The notes beneath the pieces were generated by a model. That model was not told where the DNA came from. It was given only the letters and a program-made list of their open reading frames with translations, and ran no database searches. Made by a program: the position numbers and the translations under genes. Source: Sympetrum striolatum (Eukaryota > Arthropoda > Insecta > Odonata > Libellulidae). Taken from it: 64,000 nucleotides of DNA. Shown one piece after another: positions 11,019 through 21,924 of this stretch. How positions within the stretch are numbered: the first letter of the stretch is position 1; each line of letters opens with the position of its first letter. The stretch is taken from positions 186,001 through 250,000 of the forward strand of contig CANPUZ010000050.1 in NCBI GenBank assembly GCA_947579665.1, given 5' to 3'.

Positions 11019-12096
11019 ACGAGTAAAATGTTGCTTGCATACTGCAAGCAGATCGACAACACTATTTTCATGTCGGCATCATATCGGGACGGCCATCAAA
11101 AGAAAAAAGTGGATTGAAATTTTTCTTAAAATTCGCTGGAATTCCATCGTCTGGCATTGAACCCGGGTCTTTACTGTGAACTTACTATGCAGCACAATGG
11201 AACATCACCATCTCTAACTATGAGTGAAAATTCAAGCAAAAATATGGGCTACAACAGCCTCAAAAGACGTTCTACTTTTCAGGAATGTAAATGGCTCTCT
11301 GGATTCGAACCAAGAACGATCTTGGAAATTTAAAAGATGTTTCGGAAAGTTATTTACGATTTCTACCCATATGCCGAATTTCAAATTTCTATATTATTGG
11401 GAAAGGTTTCAAAATAATTCCTAAAAATCGGATCAACTTCTGATTGCAGAGACACCTGGTGTCGAACCCAGGACATATTGTAAGCTGTGAATACACAGTT
11501 TGATTTGTAAAGACTTGTTCTTGTATCTTGCAAAGTTTGAAGTCGATAGCATGCCGGGAAGTACCTAAATTTTGTTTCCGTTATCTCCGTAAGAAATGCA
11601 TTGAGAAGTGCAAATGGCCCTCTGGGATCGAACCAAAGACCATAAGGTAATATGTAAAATTTGATTATGAAATATATTCATGATATCTATCGGCGTGCTG
11701 AGTTTCAAGTATGTATGTTATCGGGAAAGGATCCAAAAAAAATTTTCAAAATCGCCGCAATGCTTTTTAAACGGCCGATTTTTGCCCCGGCCTAGCATCG
11801 AACTAAGGACAATATTCGAAGATGTCTTTCCGATTTTCGTTGGCTATGCACGGCATCTAGCGGTCCCTCGAGTTTCAACTCTCTGCTTTTCCGGGAAGTG
11901 CCTCAAAAAAATTTTCGAAAATCCCCGCCATGTAATCTTATGGGGATAATCGCGACTTTGGTGCCTTCTGGAATCGAACCAATGACACCGAGGTTCAATA
12001 TTGGATTTATTCTGGAGTCTACTCGTTATGGCTAACACGTCGTAAAAATTTCAAGTCGGTGGCACTTGTGGAACATGGTTAGAATTTTGATCCCCT
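11019..12096. repeat. 1.1-kb B-box unit, copy 1 of a tandem pair
   Basis: The unit starts with ACGAGTAAAATG and a perfect 7-bp hairpin (GCTTGCA, TAC, TGCAAGC at 11033-11049). It then contains six subunits whose B-box-like cores lie at 11157, 11305, 11462, 11628, 11798 and 11974. Outside these cores the subunits differ strongly but share phrases such as CGGGAAGTGCCT and CCGAGTTTCAA. The cores are on the minus strand. No coding sequence is supported; open frames here run through the repeat. Confidence 0.85.
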
Positions 12097-12097
12097 A

Positions 12098-12132
12098 TGA
12101 ATGAATGAATGAATGAATGAATGAGTGAGTGT
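12098..12132. repeat. TGAA/TGAG microsatellite
   Basis: A run of ATGA words changing to GTGA between the two tandem 1.1-kb units. Confidence 0.9.
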
Positions 12133-12142
12133 GTATATAGGT

Positions 12143-13222
12143 ACGAGTAAAATGTTGCTTGCATACTGCAAGCAGATCGGCAATACTTATTTCATAACGG
12201 CATCATATCGGGACGGTCCTCAAAAGAAAAAAAAAGGATTGAAATTTTTCTTAAAAATTCGCTGAAATTTCATCGTCTAGCATCGAACCCGGGTCGTACT
12301 GGTGAACTTACTATGCTGCACATTAGAAGATCACCATCTGTAACTATTTGTGAAAATTCAAGCAGAAATATTGGCTACAACAGCCTCAAAAGACGTTTTA
12401 ATTTTCACGAATGTAAATGGCTCTCTGGATTCGAACCAAGGACGATCTTGGAAATCTAAAAGATGGTTCTGAAAGTTATTTAAGATCTCTATCTATGTGC
12501 CGAGTTTCAAATTTCTATATTATTGGGAAAGGTTTCAAAATAATTCATAAAAATCGGATCAACTTTAGATTGCAGAGACACCTGGTGTCGAACCCAGGAC
12601 ATATTGTAAGTTGTGAATGCACAGTTTGATTTGTAAAAGTTTGCTTTCGTTTCATGCAAAGTTTGAAGTCTTTAGCATGTCGGGAAGTACCTAAATTTTG
12701 TTTCCGTTATCTCCGTAAGAAATGCATAGAGGAGTGCAAATCTCCGTCTGGGATCGAACCAAGGACCATCAGCGAACATGTAAAATTTTATTATGAAATA
12801 TATTCATAATATCTATCCACGTGCCGAGTTTCAAGTTTCTATGCCATCGGAAAAGGGTTCAAAAAAAATCTTAAAAATCGCCGCAATGCATTTTAAACGG
12901 CCGATTTTTGCCCCGACCTAGCATCGAACCAAGGATAATATTCGTAGATGTCTTTATGGTTTCCTTTAGATATGCGCGGCATCTAGCGATCCCTCGAGTT
13001 TCAACTCTCTCCTTTTCCGGGAAGTGCCTCAAAAAAATTTTCGAAAATCCCCGCCATGTAATCTTATGGGGAAAATCGCGACTTTGGGGCCTTCTGGAAT
13101 CGAACCCATGACACCGAGGTTCAATGTCGGCTTTTTCCTGGAGGTTACACGTTATGGCCAATATGCCGTAAAAATTTCAAGTCGTTGGCTCTTGTGGAAC
13201 ATGGTTAGAATTTTGATCCCCT
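12143..13222. repeat. 1.1-kb B-box unit, copy 2 of the tandem pair
   Basis: This copy repeats the first unit at an offset of 1124-1126 bp. Its six cores at 12283, 12431, 12588, 12754, 12924 and 13100 have exactly the same spacings (148, 157, 166, 170, 176) as copy 1, which points to a recent duplication with almost no internal length change. The hairpin is at 12157-12173. Confidence 0.85.
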
Positions 13223-13231
13223 ATATATATA

Positions 13232-13285
13232 TAGGTAAATCCGGAGAAGCGTCTATATATAATAGTTATCCGGAGAAGCGTCTAA
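13232..13285. repeat. Repeated CCGGAGAAGCG junction motif
   Basis: ATCCGGAGAAGCGTCTA occurs twice here and a near copy occurs at 22275-22305, each time at the edge of a B-box block beside a TATATA run. It may mark the end of the B-box element. Confidence 0.4.
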
Positions 13286-13569
13286 GATAATGCACTTTAC
13301 TACAACTTTTGTATGAAACATTTTTTTACCGGAAGTTGTTGTTTATCCAGAAATGGAAGTTTTTCATACATATCTCTGTCAGATTGCAATGTACTTATAT
13401 ACAATTACATACAAAAGTTATAGATAATGTATTTTACTTCAACTTTTGTATGAAAAATTATCCTGTAATACTCATTGTTTTGGAGTTATTTATATATTAC
13501 TCTATTTATATAGGCTTCTGTTTTCAATAAATATGGAGAAATTCATGTATTGGCCACATCTGGTTTTTT
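13283..13569 (-). mobile_element. Family A repeat, inner end
   Basis: This holds the remaining module and the inner terminus (GGCCACATCTGG) of a family A copy whose hairpin end is at 10457. Part of a module is present on both sides of the B-box block. Confidence 0.7.
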
Positions 13570-14379
13570 AATATGTTGTACATAAAACCTTCGTCTACAA
13601 TTTAAAAAAATTTGGCGAGGGTAATATTTCATTTAAGAAAGAAAAAAATTTTTGAGTATAGGCGTGACGCTCGCCGCGGCTCCGCGCCGTCCGGCTCGCG
13701 CGCTGAACGTTCGGAAGTGTGGTTTTTCATATCTCAGCACGCTTATTCTTCCATCCGCTTTTCACCAATTTTAACAGTTCAACCAATATTAACCGACTCT
13801 TTAATTCCCTTCACCCTTTCCGACTGATGAAACCAATGGGAGTCATCACACTCCGGGAAAAGAAAGTCGTTTGGGCAGACTGAACGAGACAATCCCTCGA
13901 TCAAACACCTATTTCAAACAAAACATTCATAGAAATATACTCCCCAGTCGAAGATCAACGGGTGGTTTAGCTAGTCAACGAATGAGTAACGAAATAGAGG
14001 TACCAATAAGGTTTATATGATTACGTAACACTATGTAGGAAATCAAAAAAACATGGACAGAGATTCAAATTTTAAAACGAGAATTTGTTGGATTCTTCGG
14101 AGACAGCTCTCGTATGGACCAGAAGGAACAGCATCCAGGTGAGAAGGTCTGAAAGTTAACGAGAAACGTGTTAGGATGCGTAGAAATCGGGAAGGACTTA
14201 AAAGGGAAGGATGCGATCCCAAAAAAGCAGGCGGACAAAGCATTCCAACGATGAGAAAGTCATGCTCATGCGAAGGAAAAGCTAAAAACGGAATATTAGG
14301 AGAAAATAAGAAAATGACACAAAAAAGAAGATGCGTGTCTTTAGTGCTCTTGGCGTGTTTGACACGGCTCAAGGTAGGA
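13570..14379. other. No recognised feature; GC-rich patch
   Basis: A GC-rich patch at about 13662-13716 stands out from the AT-rich surroundings. A minus-strand open frame of 128 residues (14043-14429) overlaps the following minisatellite and has no motif I can name. Nothing else is supported. Confidence 0.5.
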
Positions 14380-14660
14380 AATCTCGGATTGTGACAACTT
14401 AGAGTTCTATAACTTATACGACCCGACAACTTAGAGGTGGGAAACTCATCCGACCTGAATATTCAAGAGTTCGAAATCCCCTGTCACCCGACAACGTAAA
14501 TGTTTGACAACTCATCGCACCCGGCAGCTAAGGGTGCGATAACTCAGCGTTCGACAACTCATATGAATCGACAACTCAGAGATCGAAGACTCATCGGATC
14601 GGACAATTCAAGAGTTCGATAACTCGTCGGACCCGACAACTCAAAGTACGAAGTAATTCA
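14380..14660. repeat. Minisatellite with CGACAACTCA and TTCGATAACTC words
   Basis: Diverged units of about 34-36 bp alternate a CGACAACTCAGAG half and a TTCGATAACTCATCGGACC half, so the basic step is about 17 bp. It has no coding capacity. Confidence 0.75.
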
Positions 14661-14922
14661 AATAATATCAAATTTGAACATCAAAACAATTGAGCAGCTG
14701 TCTTTTAACCAATTACTGATTAAACTAGTTAAAATGTTGTCAATTATACACAGGCTGCCTGGTTAAAGGCATTATAATACAAAATGGAATAAATTGAGAG
14801 TTAACTGAGATATTTATGAGCGGTTCGAATCTAGAAGTATGGTAACTAATTAAATCGTAACGGCATCATTGAAATGCATCGTCCTCTTTAATCGTCAGCT
14901 TTATTGGCCCAAATTCCACGAG

Positions 14923-15077
14923 TATTTTTACGGGATAACACATGAGCTCGTATCCAACAATGGGAGCGGTCGTCAGGGGGATGAGTTGTTTATAGCCTCG
15001 AATTTTCACAGAATTTTCTAATATTTCACCGATATTCTCGAAAATTCTAATCGAAAGTAAGATTCCACGACAAGTTG
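14923..15077 (-). mobile_element. Family C repeat, subtype 2, partial
   Basis: The tail-side motif GGTCGTCAGGGGGATGAG and the following TTTCACAGAATTTTC block match the copies at 22342, 23126 and 46566. The B-box head is missing. Positions 14661-14922 before it hold nothing I recognise. Confidence 0.6.
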
Positions 15078-15227
15078 TAAATTATTATAAGCAAAGCTCG
15101 TAGGAACTCAAATTTTAAAAAAGTTGCAGATATTAAAAAGTGTAGGAGAGGAAAAAATTATACTGTTTAAATAGCAACACTAGTTCTATTATTAAAAGTA
15201 CATTCATTGTCTATAATCTGGATGAAA

Positions 15228-15350
15228 CGTGTACTCGCGAACGCGAGAAAGTGCAGCGTAAAGCAGTTCGTTTTGTTAGGATATGCTACGATAGAAAAGC
15301 ACTCAGACGTAGGTTGGGAATCTTTGAAAGAAAGGAGATTGGAAGTTGCT
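15228..15350 (+). pseudogene. Non-LTR retrotransposon ORF2 C-terminus, fragment
   Basis: Translation gives a KVQRKAVRFV-type start, then a GIFERKEIG-type end. This is the conserved C-terminal tail found after the reverse transcriptase in several non-LTR clades (typically an aromatic-rich helix followed by LGWESLxxRR). It is a partial, broken copy of the same sequence that follows at 15723. Confidence 0.6.
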
Positions 15351-15722
15351 GAATATTATTAAAAGTATATTACATGTATCAATGGAACTTAAGAGGAAAA
15401 TAGAAGAAAATGTAAAAAGGGATTTCGGATGTAAAAAAAAACCTAAGAAAAAGCTTAGGAAAAAATATCCGCAGCAGGAAAACACCCACAAAGAAGGGGG
15501 GTGTGAAAAACCTGCGCAAACCTACCGATAGCAAAAACTAAAAGACATAAAAGAAAACAATGTACCTGGAAAATTACAAGAAGCGCTAGAGACATATAAT
15601 CAAGACAAAGAATGAAAATTGATAAAAAATGAAATGCAGAGAATACAGTAAATAGATACATACACCTGTGAGAAAAAATACGACTGAACTAGGAAAAAGG
15701 AAAATAAAACACGATCGATCCA

Positions 15723-16083
15723 AAAATAACGCTCAAAGCGGTTCGTTTAGTTAAGAAATGCTACGATAAAAAAGCACCAAAATGCTCTCAGACGTAGGTT
15801 GGGAATCCTTGAAAGAAAGGAGATTGGAAGCTGCGATTGGTTGATAAATTCAGGGAAACTACATTTTCGGAAGATATAATCGGTATCCCTGCTATATTGA
15901 TCCGATAATGACCGTAAGTTAAGAGAAATAGATGCTAGGACGAATCGATTTAGAGATTCATTCTTTCCGATACGCTACAATAACCGAATAAGGAAGTAGT
16001 TTAGATTCAACTGGTGACTACACCCCCTGCCACACGCCGAAAGGCGGCTTGCACGGTATTAATGTAGATGTAGATGTAAATGT
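15723..16083 (+). pseudogene. Non-LTR retrotransposon 3' end with (TGTAGA) tail
   Basis: The frame near 15780 reads MLSDVGWESLKERRLEA, the conserved C-terminal tail of non-LTR ORF2 proteins. Further on, SFFPIRYNN fits the final SFFPR-type motif, and then comes a short 3' UTR with ACACCCCCTGCCACACGCC. It ends in a TGTAGATGTAGATGTAAATG tail, typical of a simple-repeat 3' terminus. Stops and frameshifts break the frame. The clade cannot be fixed from this much. Confidence 0.8.
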
Positions 16084-17160
16084 TGCAGATTTATTACAAA
16101 ATTGAAATTATAACCCGTCATACACAACGGGGGAATTAACTTGTTTATATATATATTCAGTATTCTTTTTCTAAGCCCTCGTAACTGTATCTTTGAATAA
16201 CTACTGCTCAAAAAGCAAACGAAACACTCTTAAAATTCCGTTTATTCTTCTTCAAAAAGAAAAACCTCCCATCAAAGATGGCGGATTTCTCGGAGAAGCA
16301 AGAAACAAACGACAAACGAAATGATAATGCCTCCTAAGACGTCAGAGGGCGTTGGATTAGCCCCTCTTTACCCCTGTTTGCGAAGGCGTTTCGAAAAAAA
16401 TGAGGATGTACATAACTTCTTTCTCTTTTTCACCTCCTTAATAATTCATACGGGACAGATTTATTGATACGCGAAAAACAAAAGAACGCCTCTTTCGTTT
16501 CGCGTCGCTTCACCTTTTCCCTTTTTTTTTAATATCCCCCGCCTTTTAGAGACGCCTTCCGTTTGGGATTAAGGGATTCGAAATGGGGGGGTGGGTTTTT
16601 TTTAATTTACGACGAATTCGCGCAAAGAAATGAGCTTCTTATATTCGCCTAATAACTCATCAAATGCGAGCCTGAATTAAAAGGATATGCAAGTGATACA
16701 TCGCAACCATACATCACGGTCGTATTTTTTCCTAATTTGGCAGCGAAAAAGTATTTTTAATTTGTTTTATATCCCAATATATGATATTTTGTGCTCCAAA
16801 TAGCGAGAATCGCAGGAAAATAAACCAATTTGTGGTTGCTATACACAGCCCGTCTCCTTAACGACTGACGAAATTGCTTTCGAGTAAGTTTCGTGGGTAA
16901 TGGTAGTTATGTGGGGGTTTCACAGTTACTTTTTCAGGTAGAAATTTATAGGGTCTCCTTCCTAATCTGGACCCTTAGCTCGCCTTCGCAGCTCAGGAGC
17001 GCCCGACCTTCCCATCAGTGGGGACCATAAAAAAATGACCGCGTGGAATACGATTTAAAAAGTTATAAACAATTCAAATGAGCAACAATGTATTACCTTC
17101 GTCGTTTCACTCGTCCTAAGAGATATACAAGCGTCTTTTGATCGACGTTCTACGATTAAA
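16084..17160. other. No recognised feature
   Basis: This stretch has little visible repeat content. It includes homopolymer runs (T near 16510 and 16590, G near 16586) and a somewhat GC-richer segment at 16960-17030. There is no open frame of interest on either strand. It may be ancestral unique DNA, but nothing positive can be said. Confidence 0.5.
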
Positions 17161-17164
17161 ATTT

Positions 17165-17458
17165 AGATTTTTCGTGTCTCTAAGCAAACTAATCGGTCTC
17201 TAAGCTAATCAAGCGGACTCTAAGCGGTCTCAACGCGAGCTAAACATTTTTTTAGGCTAACTAAGTGGAGTATAAGCCAACTAAACGGTTAATAAACGAG
17301 CTAAGCAAACTCTAAGCAAAATAAACGGTCTCTAAGCGAATGAATCGGCAATAAACGAATTAATCGGTAACTAAGCTAACTAAGCTGTCTCTAAGCGAAA
17401 TAAGCGGACTCTAAGCTATGTAAGCGGTCTGTATGCTTAATAAGCGATTCAAGAACTG
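17165..17458. repeat. Minisatellite, about 20-bp unit (CTAAGCGG)
   Basis: Diverged units of about 20 bp are built from CTCTAAGCGAACTAAGCGG-like text, with an inner period near 10. Units vary a lot, so the array is old. Confidence 0.8.
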
Positions 17459-17539
17459 AACATCACATGTTTATATAAAAACTAGTGAATTTCCCTGCCA
17501 AAAATTACGCAACGAAAACTAAATTAACTGTTATAAAAG

Positions 17540-17900
17540 ATTATTTGTTAATTTGGTTGTTAAAATAATATTGGGTCTGTGTACATTGTTCCAATTGGAT
17601 TGATTTTGACGGCGAAGGTCTCCATTCTGTTTGGAAGGAAATCGTTAATCATTAGAAATTTCATTCAAAAAAGCAAATATAAATACACAAACATTACAGA
17701 AGGTATTTAAGTATTAGTAGTATTCGTTTATTTGGTTGCTGGGACAATATATCTTGCCTAAATACATTGTTGCCTTTTGGTTGATTTTGACGGAAAAGTT
17801 AATCGTTTTACAAAAAAATAAAATAGTTTAAAATTTTATTTCCAAAGACTAATGTATGAATTACATTATAGAAGGTGATGTCATTAGTAAATATATAAAT
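17540..17900. repeat. Two imperfect copies of a segment of about 185 bp
   Basis: A TTTGGTTG start and a GATTGATTTTGACGG-type end appear near 17553-17612 and again near 17738-17797, about 185 bp apart. No coding potential is seen. Confidence 0.45.
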
Positions 17901-17947
17901 AGCTGAATTTCAATTACCAAAGTTGATAAATAGCTTTATTCCCATAG

Positions 17948-18372
17948 AATGTCAGCTCTTTTCCTGCACACATTTCTTATTATATTTCCCATTTATATTC
18001 GTAAAAGGTTCCAACAATCACCTTTGTTGCTAAGGAATTGTTGATACCCACAAAATTTCACGAATCTTTCGTCTTTTTTGTCCAAATTCTCGTAGTTTTG
18101 ACTCGAATACGATATTTTACGACCGAAATAAGAATCTTTGTCCAATTTCCTTTCTTTTGGTACTAATCTCGATTTCGTACGACTATTATTTCTAATTTAA
18201 TTCTGCAAAAGAAAAAATGTCTGCAATCGATCAAAACGAACTTTACGTGCATTTCTTATGAGAGACACGATTCGAGTCGTCCAGAGTCGAACCAAGGATA
18301 CTCTGGAAAGACAAATATCAATATTTAACACTCAATTCGACCTTTTAAACAACTCCCATATAATTTATAATC
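17948..18372 (-). mobile_element. Family C short interspersed repeat, near full length
   Basis: One of the most complete copies, from ATGTCAGCTC to the TATAATTTATAATC end, with the B-box-like GGTTCGACTCTGGACGACTC on the minus strand and the TAAGAAATGCACGTAAAGTT block next to it. At about 425 bp it sets the apparent full length of subtype 1. Confidence 0.8.
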
Positions 18373-18539
18373 GCATGACTTCGGGAAGTTGGTGAAATTT
18401 ACATTCGGAAATCTCTTCCATGCAAATCTTCGTTTTAAGATCTTTCTTATTTAAACAGTTCCACGGATTACAACAAAATTTCACATATTTAGCCTTTGAA
18501 TGATAGAGAATAAGGTTGTGAAGGTTTTAATGAAGTAGC

Positions 18540-18708
18540 AGTACCGGGTTCGACTCCAGAATCCTTGGAAAGGCAATCCATTGGAAATGAACGTAAAGTT
18601 CTTTATCTTTAGGTGTAGGATTTTAATCGTTTGAGCATTTGAATAGGAAATAAAGATCATACAAAGTCGAGAGGAGTACCAAAAGAAAGGAAATTGAACA
18701 AAAATTCA
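18540..18708 (+). mobile_element. Family C repeat, degenerate, truncated
   Basis: GGGTTCGACTCC at 18547 followed by GAACGTAAAGTTCTTTAT and an ACCAAAAGAAAGGAAATTGA block is the head and middle of family C in forward orientation. It stops exactly where the next element begins. Confidence 0.6.
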
Positions 18709-18712
18709 CATT

Positions 18713-19473
18713 GGGGCCATTCCATGACAAGTTGTCCCTACTTGACCATCACGGATTTCAATAAAATTTTGCATGGACACTCACACATATCTCTTATGAA
18801 CATTTGTGAAGTTTTACTTTCACCGATGGTATACTTGCTGAGATATAGCAGTTTGTTTGACCCCATGTCTCTGCCTTCTTCATTATGACTGTGAGATTTC
18901 AGTAACTTTGAGTCGTAGTATCTCAGGGAATTGTTTTGTGAAGGAAACAAAATTTGGCTATCATGTAGAAATTTATGAGCTCTATTAAACAATATAATAA
19001 AGATAACTGTTAGAGCGACGGTGTTGCAGAAAATTCAGGTCTTTTCTTGTAAAGGCAGGGTAAAAACATCCTATTTTTGGTTTTTCCACAAAAACTGTCG
19101 AATGTTGACTCAATTTAAAAAAAAAATGGAAAATACTAGGAAGATGAAATTTTATATTTTCAAAACTAGGTATTGATATTTTAAAATGCTCAAAGTTTCA
19201 CGTTGATTACGCATTTACTTCCTGAAATATAAGATAGCCAAACTTATAATTATTTTTGATCCTCAATTTTTTGAGGCAGTTTTGCACTGAATTTTCTGCA
19301 ACATGGTCGCTCTTACAGCTATTTTAATCATATTGTTTGATAGAGCATACAAAGTTGTACATGATGGCCAAATTTTGTTTCTTTCATAATACAATTCCGT
19401 GATATACTATACTCAAAGTCACCAAAATCTCACAGTCAGGAGACCACAAGACCAGTTTGCATGGAATGACCGA
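18713..19473. mobile_element. Foldback-like element with GGYCATTCCATG ends
   Basis: The ends GGCCATTCCATG (18715) and CATGGAATGACC (19460) are inverted copies. Inner pairs also match in inverted order: TGACTGTGAGATTT against AATCTCACAGTCAG, and TTGCAGAAAATTCAG against CTGAATTTTCTGCAAC. The element is thus a roughly 760-bp imperfect palindrome without a gene, as expected for a foldback or palindromic non-autonomous DNA transposon. The superfamily is not identified. Confidence 0.65.
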
Positions 19474-19799
19474 TATAACAGCTTGGCTATCGCAAAACCG
19501 ACAAGTCATGAGAGAATGAGACATAAATCAGTCGTTTATATTCTCCTTTAAATACTCCGACCTTAAATGGTAAAAGGAGGCACTTGTAGACGAGTCTTGA
19601 GAAGGACTCTGCTGATCGTATTAACAATTATAACAGAAATGCTATACTTCTTTGTATGTATGTCACATTTTATTTTATCATCCATTATGCCTAACTGCAT
19701 TATTTGCAAATGTTTTTAAAGAGTTAACTAACTAATAATGACATATCCATTTATTTAGATAGCTTTGGCGTAACCACGTGGCAACGATGCAAACGATAG
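19474..19799. other. No recognised feature
   Basis: AT-rich sequence between the foldback-like element and a family C copy. I see no repeat family and no credible open frame in it. Confidence 0.5.
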
Positions 19800-20178
19800 G
19801 ATTATGAATTTTTGGGAGACGTTTTAAGGTCCAATGGAGTGTTAGATATTGATATTTAGTCTGTCCAGAGTATCCTTGGTTCGACTCCGGACGACTCGAA
19901 TCGTCTCTCTCATAAGAAATGCACGTAAAGTTCGTTTCGATCAATTGCAGACATTTTTTCTTTTGCGGAATTAAATACGAAATAATGGTCGTACGAAATC
20001 GAGATTAGTACCAAAAGAAAGGAAATTGAACAAAGATTCTAATTTAGGTCGTGGAATATCGTATTCGAGTCGAAATAAGGGGAAATCAGACAAAAATGAC
20101 GAGAAAATTGAGGAATTAATGTGGGAATAAACAAGTCCCTAACAACGAATGTTATTGTTGAACATGTATTGATACTAA
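19800..20178 (+). mobile_element. Family C short interspersed repeat
   Basis: Forward copy with B-box-like GGTTCGACTCC at about 19869, the CATAAGAAATGCACGTAAAG block and the rest of the family C body. The tail side is near TAACAACGAATG. Confidence 0.75.
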
Positions 20179-20190
20179 CATATTTCTAAA

Positions 20191-20728
20191 GATCTCCGTA
20201 TCGAGATTATTTATATTTCAGGAGACTAAATTCATTTTAATTCCCTCATTTTTGACGGTTAGGTTTCTACATGAGGAAATCATACGTAAACTACTGAAAA
20301 TGGATTGCTGCAATAATCTAACAAATAATACACTGTGGTTGGTATATAAACTTACTTTTAACTGTCGAATTGTGTGGAATAGACACAAATGTTCGTAATA
20401 AACTTGCTCATGTCTGAGGTGGACTACGTCACAGCATTCCATACAACATACACATGTATATGTACGCATATATAAGTTGATTTCCTTGTTTCCAGTTAGA
20501 AAATTAGTTTCTGCTGCTAACAGCATATTGTCACATTCTATGAAGAGATATGGGTTATCCTGTATTTGTTCTGGACAAAAAGTCCCGGTGTCCAGAAATA
20601 CATTTCCGGACGCATGAAATTCCAGGATGGTATGAAATTCTCAACTAAATTAATATCTTTTGATCAGTTTAGGCATTATTTTAGCACTGAAAGAGATGGA
20701 GTGCCCTTCTCAACGGGGAATATATAGG
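20191..20728. other. No recognised feature
   Basis: A minus-strand open frame of 102 residues (20218-20526) with several Cys and His residues shows no spacing that fits a known zinc-binding domain. It is probably chance. Confidence 0.4.
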
Positions 20729-21240
20729 TACGAGTAAAATGTTGCTTGCATACTGCCACCAGATCGACAACACAAGTTTCAAAACGGCATCATATCGGGA
20801 CGGTCCTCAAAAGAAAAAAGAGGATTGAAAATAGTCTTAAAATTCGCTGCAATTTAATCGTCTGGCATCGAACCAGGGTCTTCCTGGTCATACATACTAT
20901 GGAGCACAACAGAAGATCACTATCTCTAACTATATGTGAAAATTCAAGCAGAAATATTGGCTGCAACTGCCTCAAACGACATCCTACGTTTCCCTTATAT
21001 TCCCAATGAGAGAAATTTTAATGTGCTCTGGCATCGAACCCAGGAACCAAACGGTCTTACCTAAATTTTTTTCTAAAACCGATTCTTAATATACATCTTA
21101 CAGCAGAGCGAGAACTTATTCCATCTTAAGATAATACAAACAAAATAAAAATAAAATTATTCTACATTGTGATGGAGTTAGGTACCCCATAGGTTCTTCT
21201 ACTTCCTATCATTTCGATAAGTGCATCAAAATAAATAATG
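20729..21240 (-). repeat. B-box repeat superfamily, two subunits
   Basis: It begins like the 1.1-kb units (ACGAGTAAAATGTTGCTTGC), though the hairpin is broken by a CCACC change. Cores lie at 20868 and 21034, 166 bp apart. The sequence then runs directly into a family A element. Confidence 0.7.
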
Positions 21241-21921
21241 AAAAATCTGATGTGGCCAACACATGACTTTCTCCGTATTTATTGAAAACATAAGCCTATG
21301 CCGGTAATATATAAATAACTCCAAAACAATGAGTGTTACAGGAAAATGTTTCGTACAAGCTGTGTAGTAAAAAATACAATCTACAACTTTGGTACTTAAT
21401 TGAACATACCTAAATTGCATTCTGACAGATATATGTATGAAAAACTTCAATTTCTCGGTAAACAACAACTTCCGGTTAACCATTATTCAAGAATAACTCC
21501 TAAACAATCAGTGTTACGAAAAAATGTTTCATACAAAAATTGTAGTAAAGTACATTATCTACAACTTTTGTGTGTAAATGTATATACCTATATTGCATTT
21601 TTACAGAGATATTTAAGAAACAAACTTTTGATCCGGATAAACCGTAACTTCCGGTTAAGCGATATTCTCCAAAAACTAATCAACTCTTGGCATTGTTACT
21701 TAAATTCTAACTATGAATTTTGAAAATGATCGGATAATTACTTTTTAAGAAAGAGCGCCCACAAACTTTTTAACCACAGACAGACAGACAGACATGTTCG
21801 GGAAAATAGCTAAAACATGCTCTATGGGCCCCAAAACATCTATTTCCGTCGAAATCTGGAGGTCGAATTTTTTTGCGAATACAATACTTTCTCTATACTA
21901 CGTATAGGGAGAAAGTAAAAA
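21241..21921 (+). mobile_element. Family A repeat, full length
   Basis: Begins AAAAATCTGATGTGGCC and ends in the hairpin segment CTTTCTCTATACTACGTATA followed by GGGAGAAAGTAAAAA. Three modules of about 180 bp lie between, with CAGACAGACAGA before the terminal segment. It is non-coding; the 107-residue frame on the plus strand simply reads one module. Confidence 0.85.
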
Positions 21922-21924
21922 TAA

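Noticed and set aside
16343..16351. CTCF-like CAGAGGGCG site, also at 33927-33936 on the minus strand
   Set aside because: Two 9-10 bp matches in 64 kb are near chance expectation and lack the flanking part of the motif.
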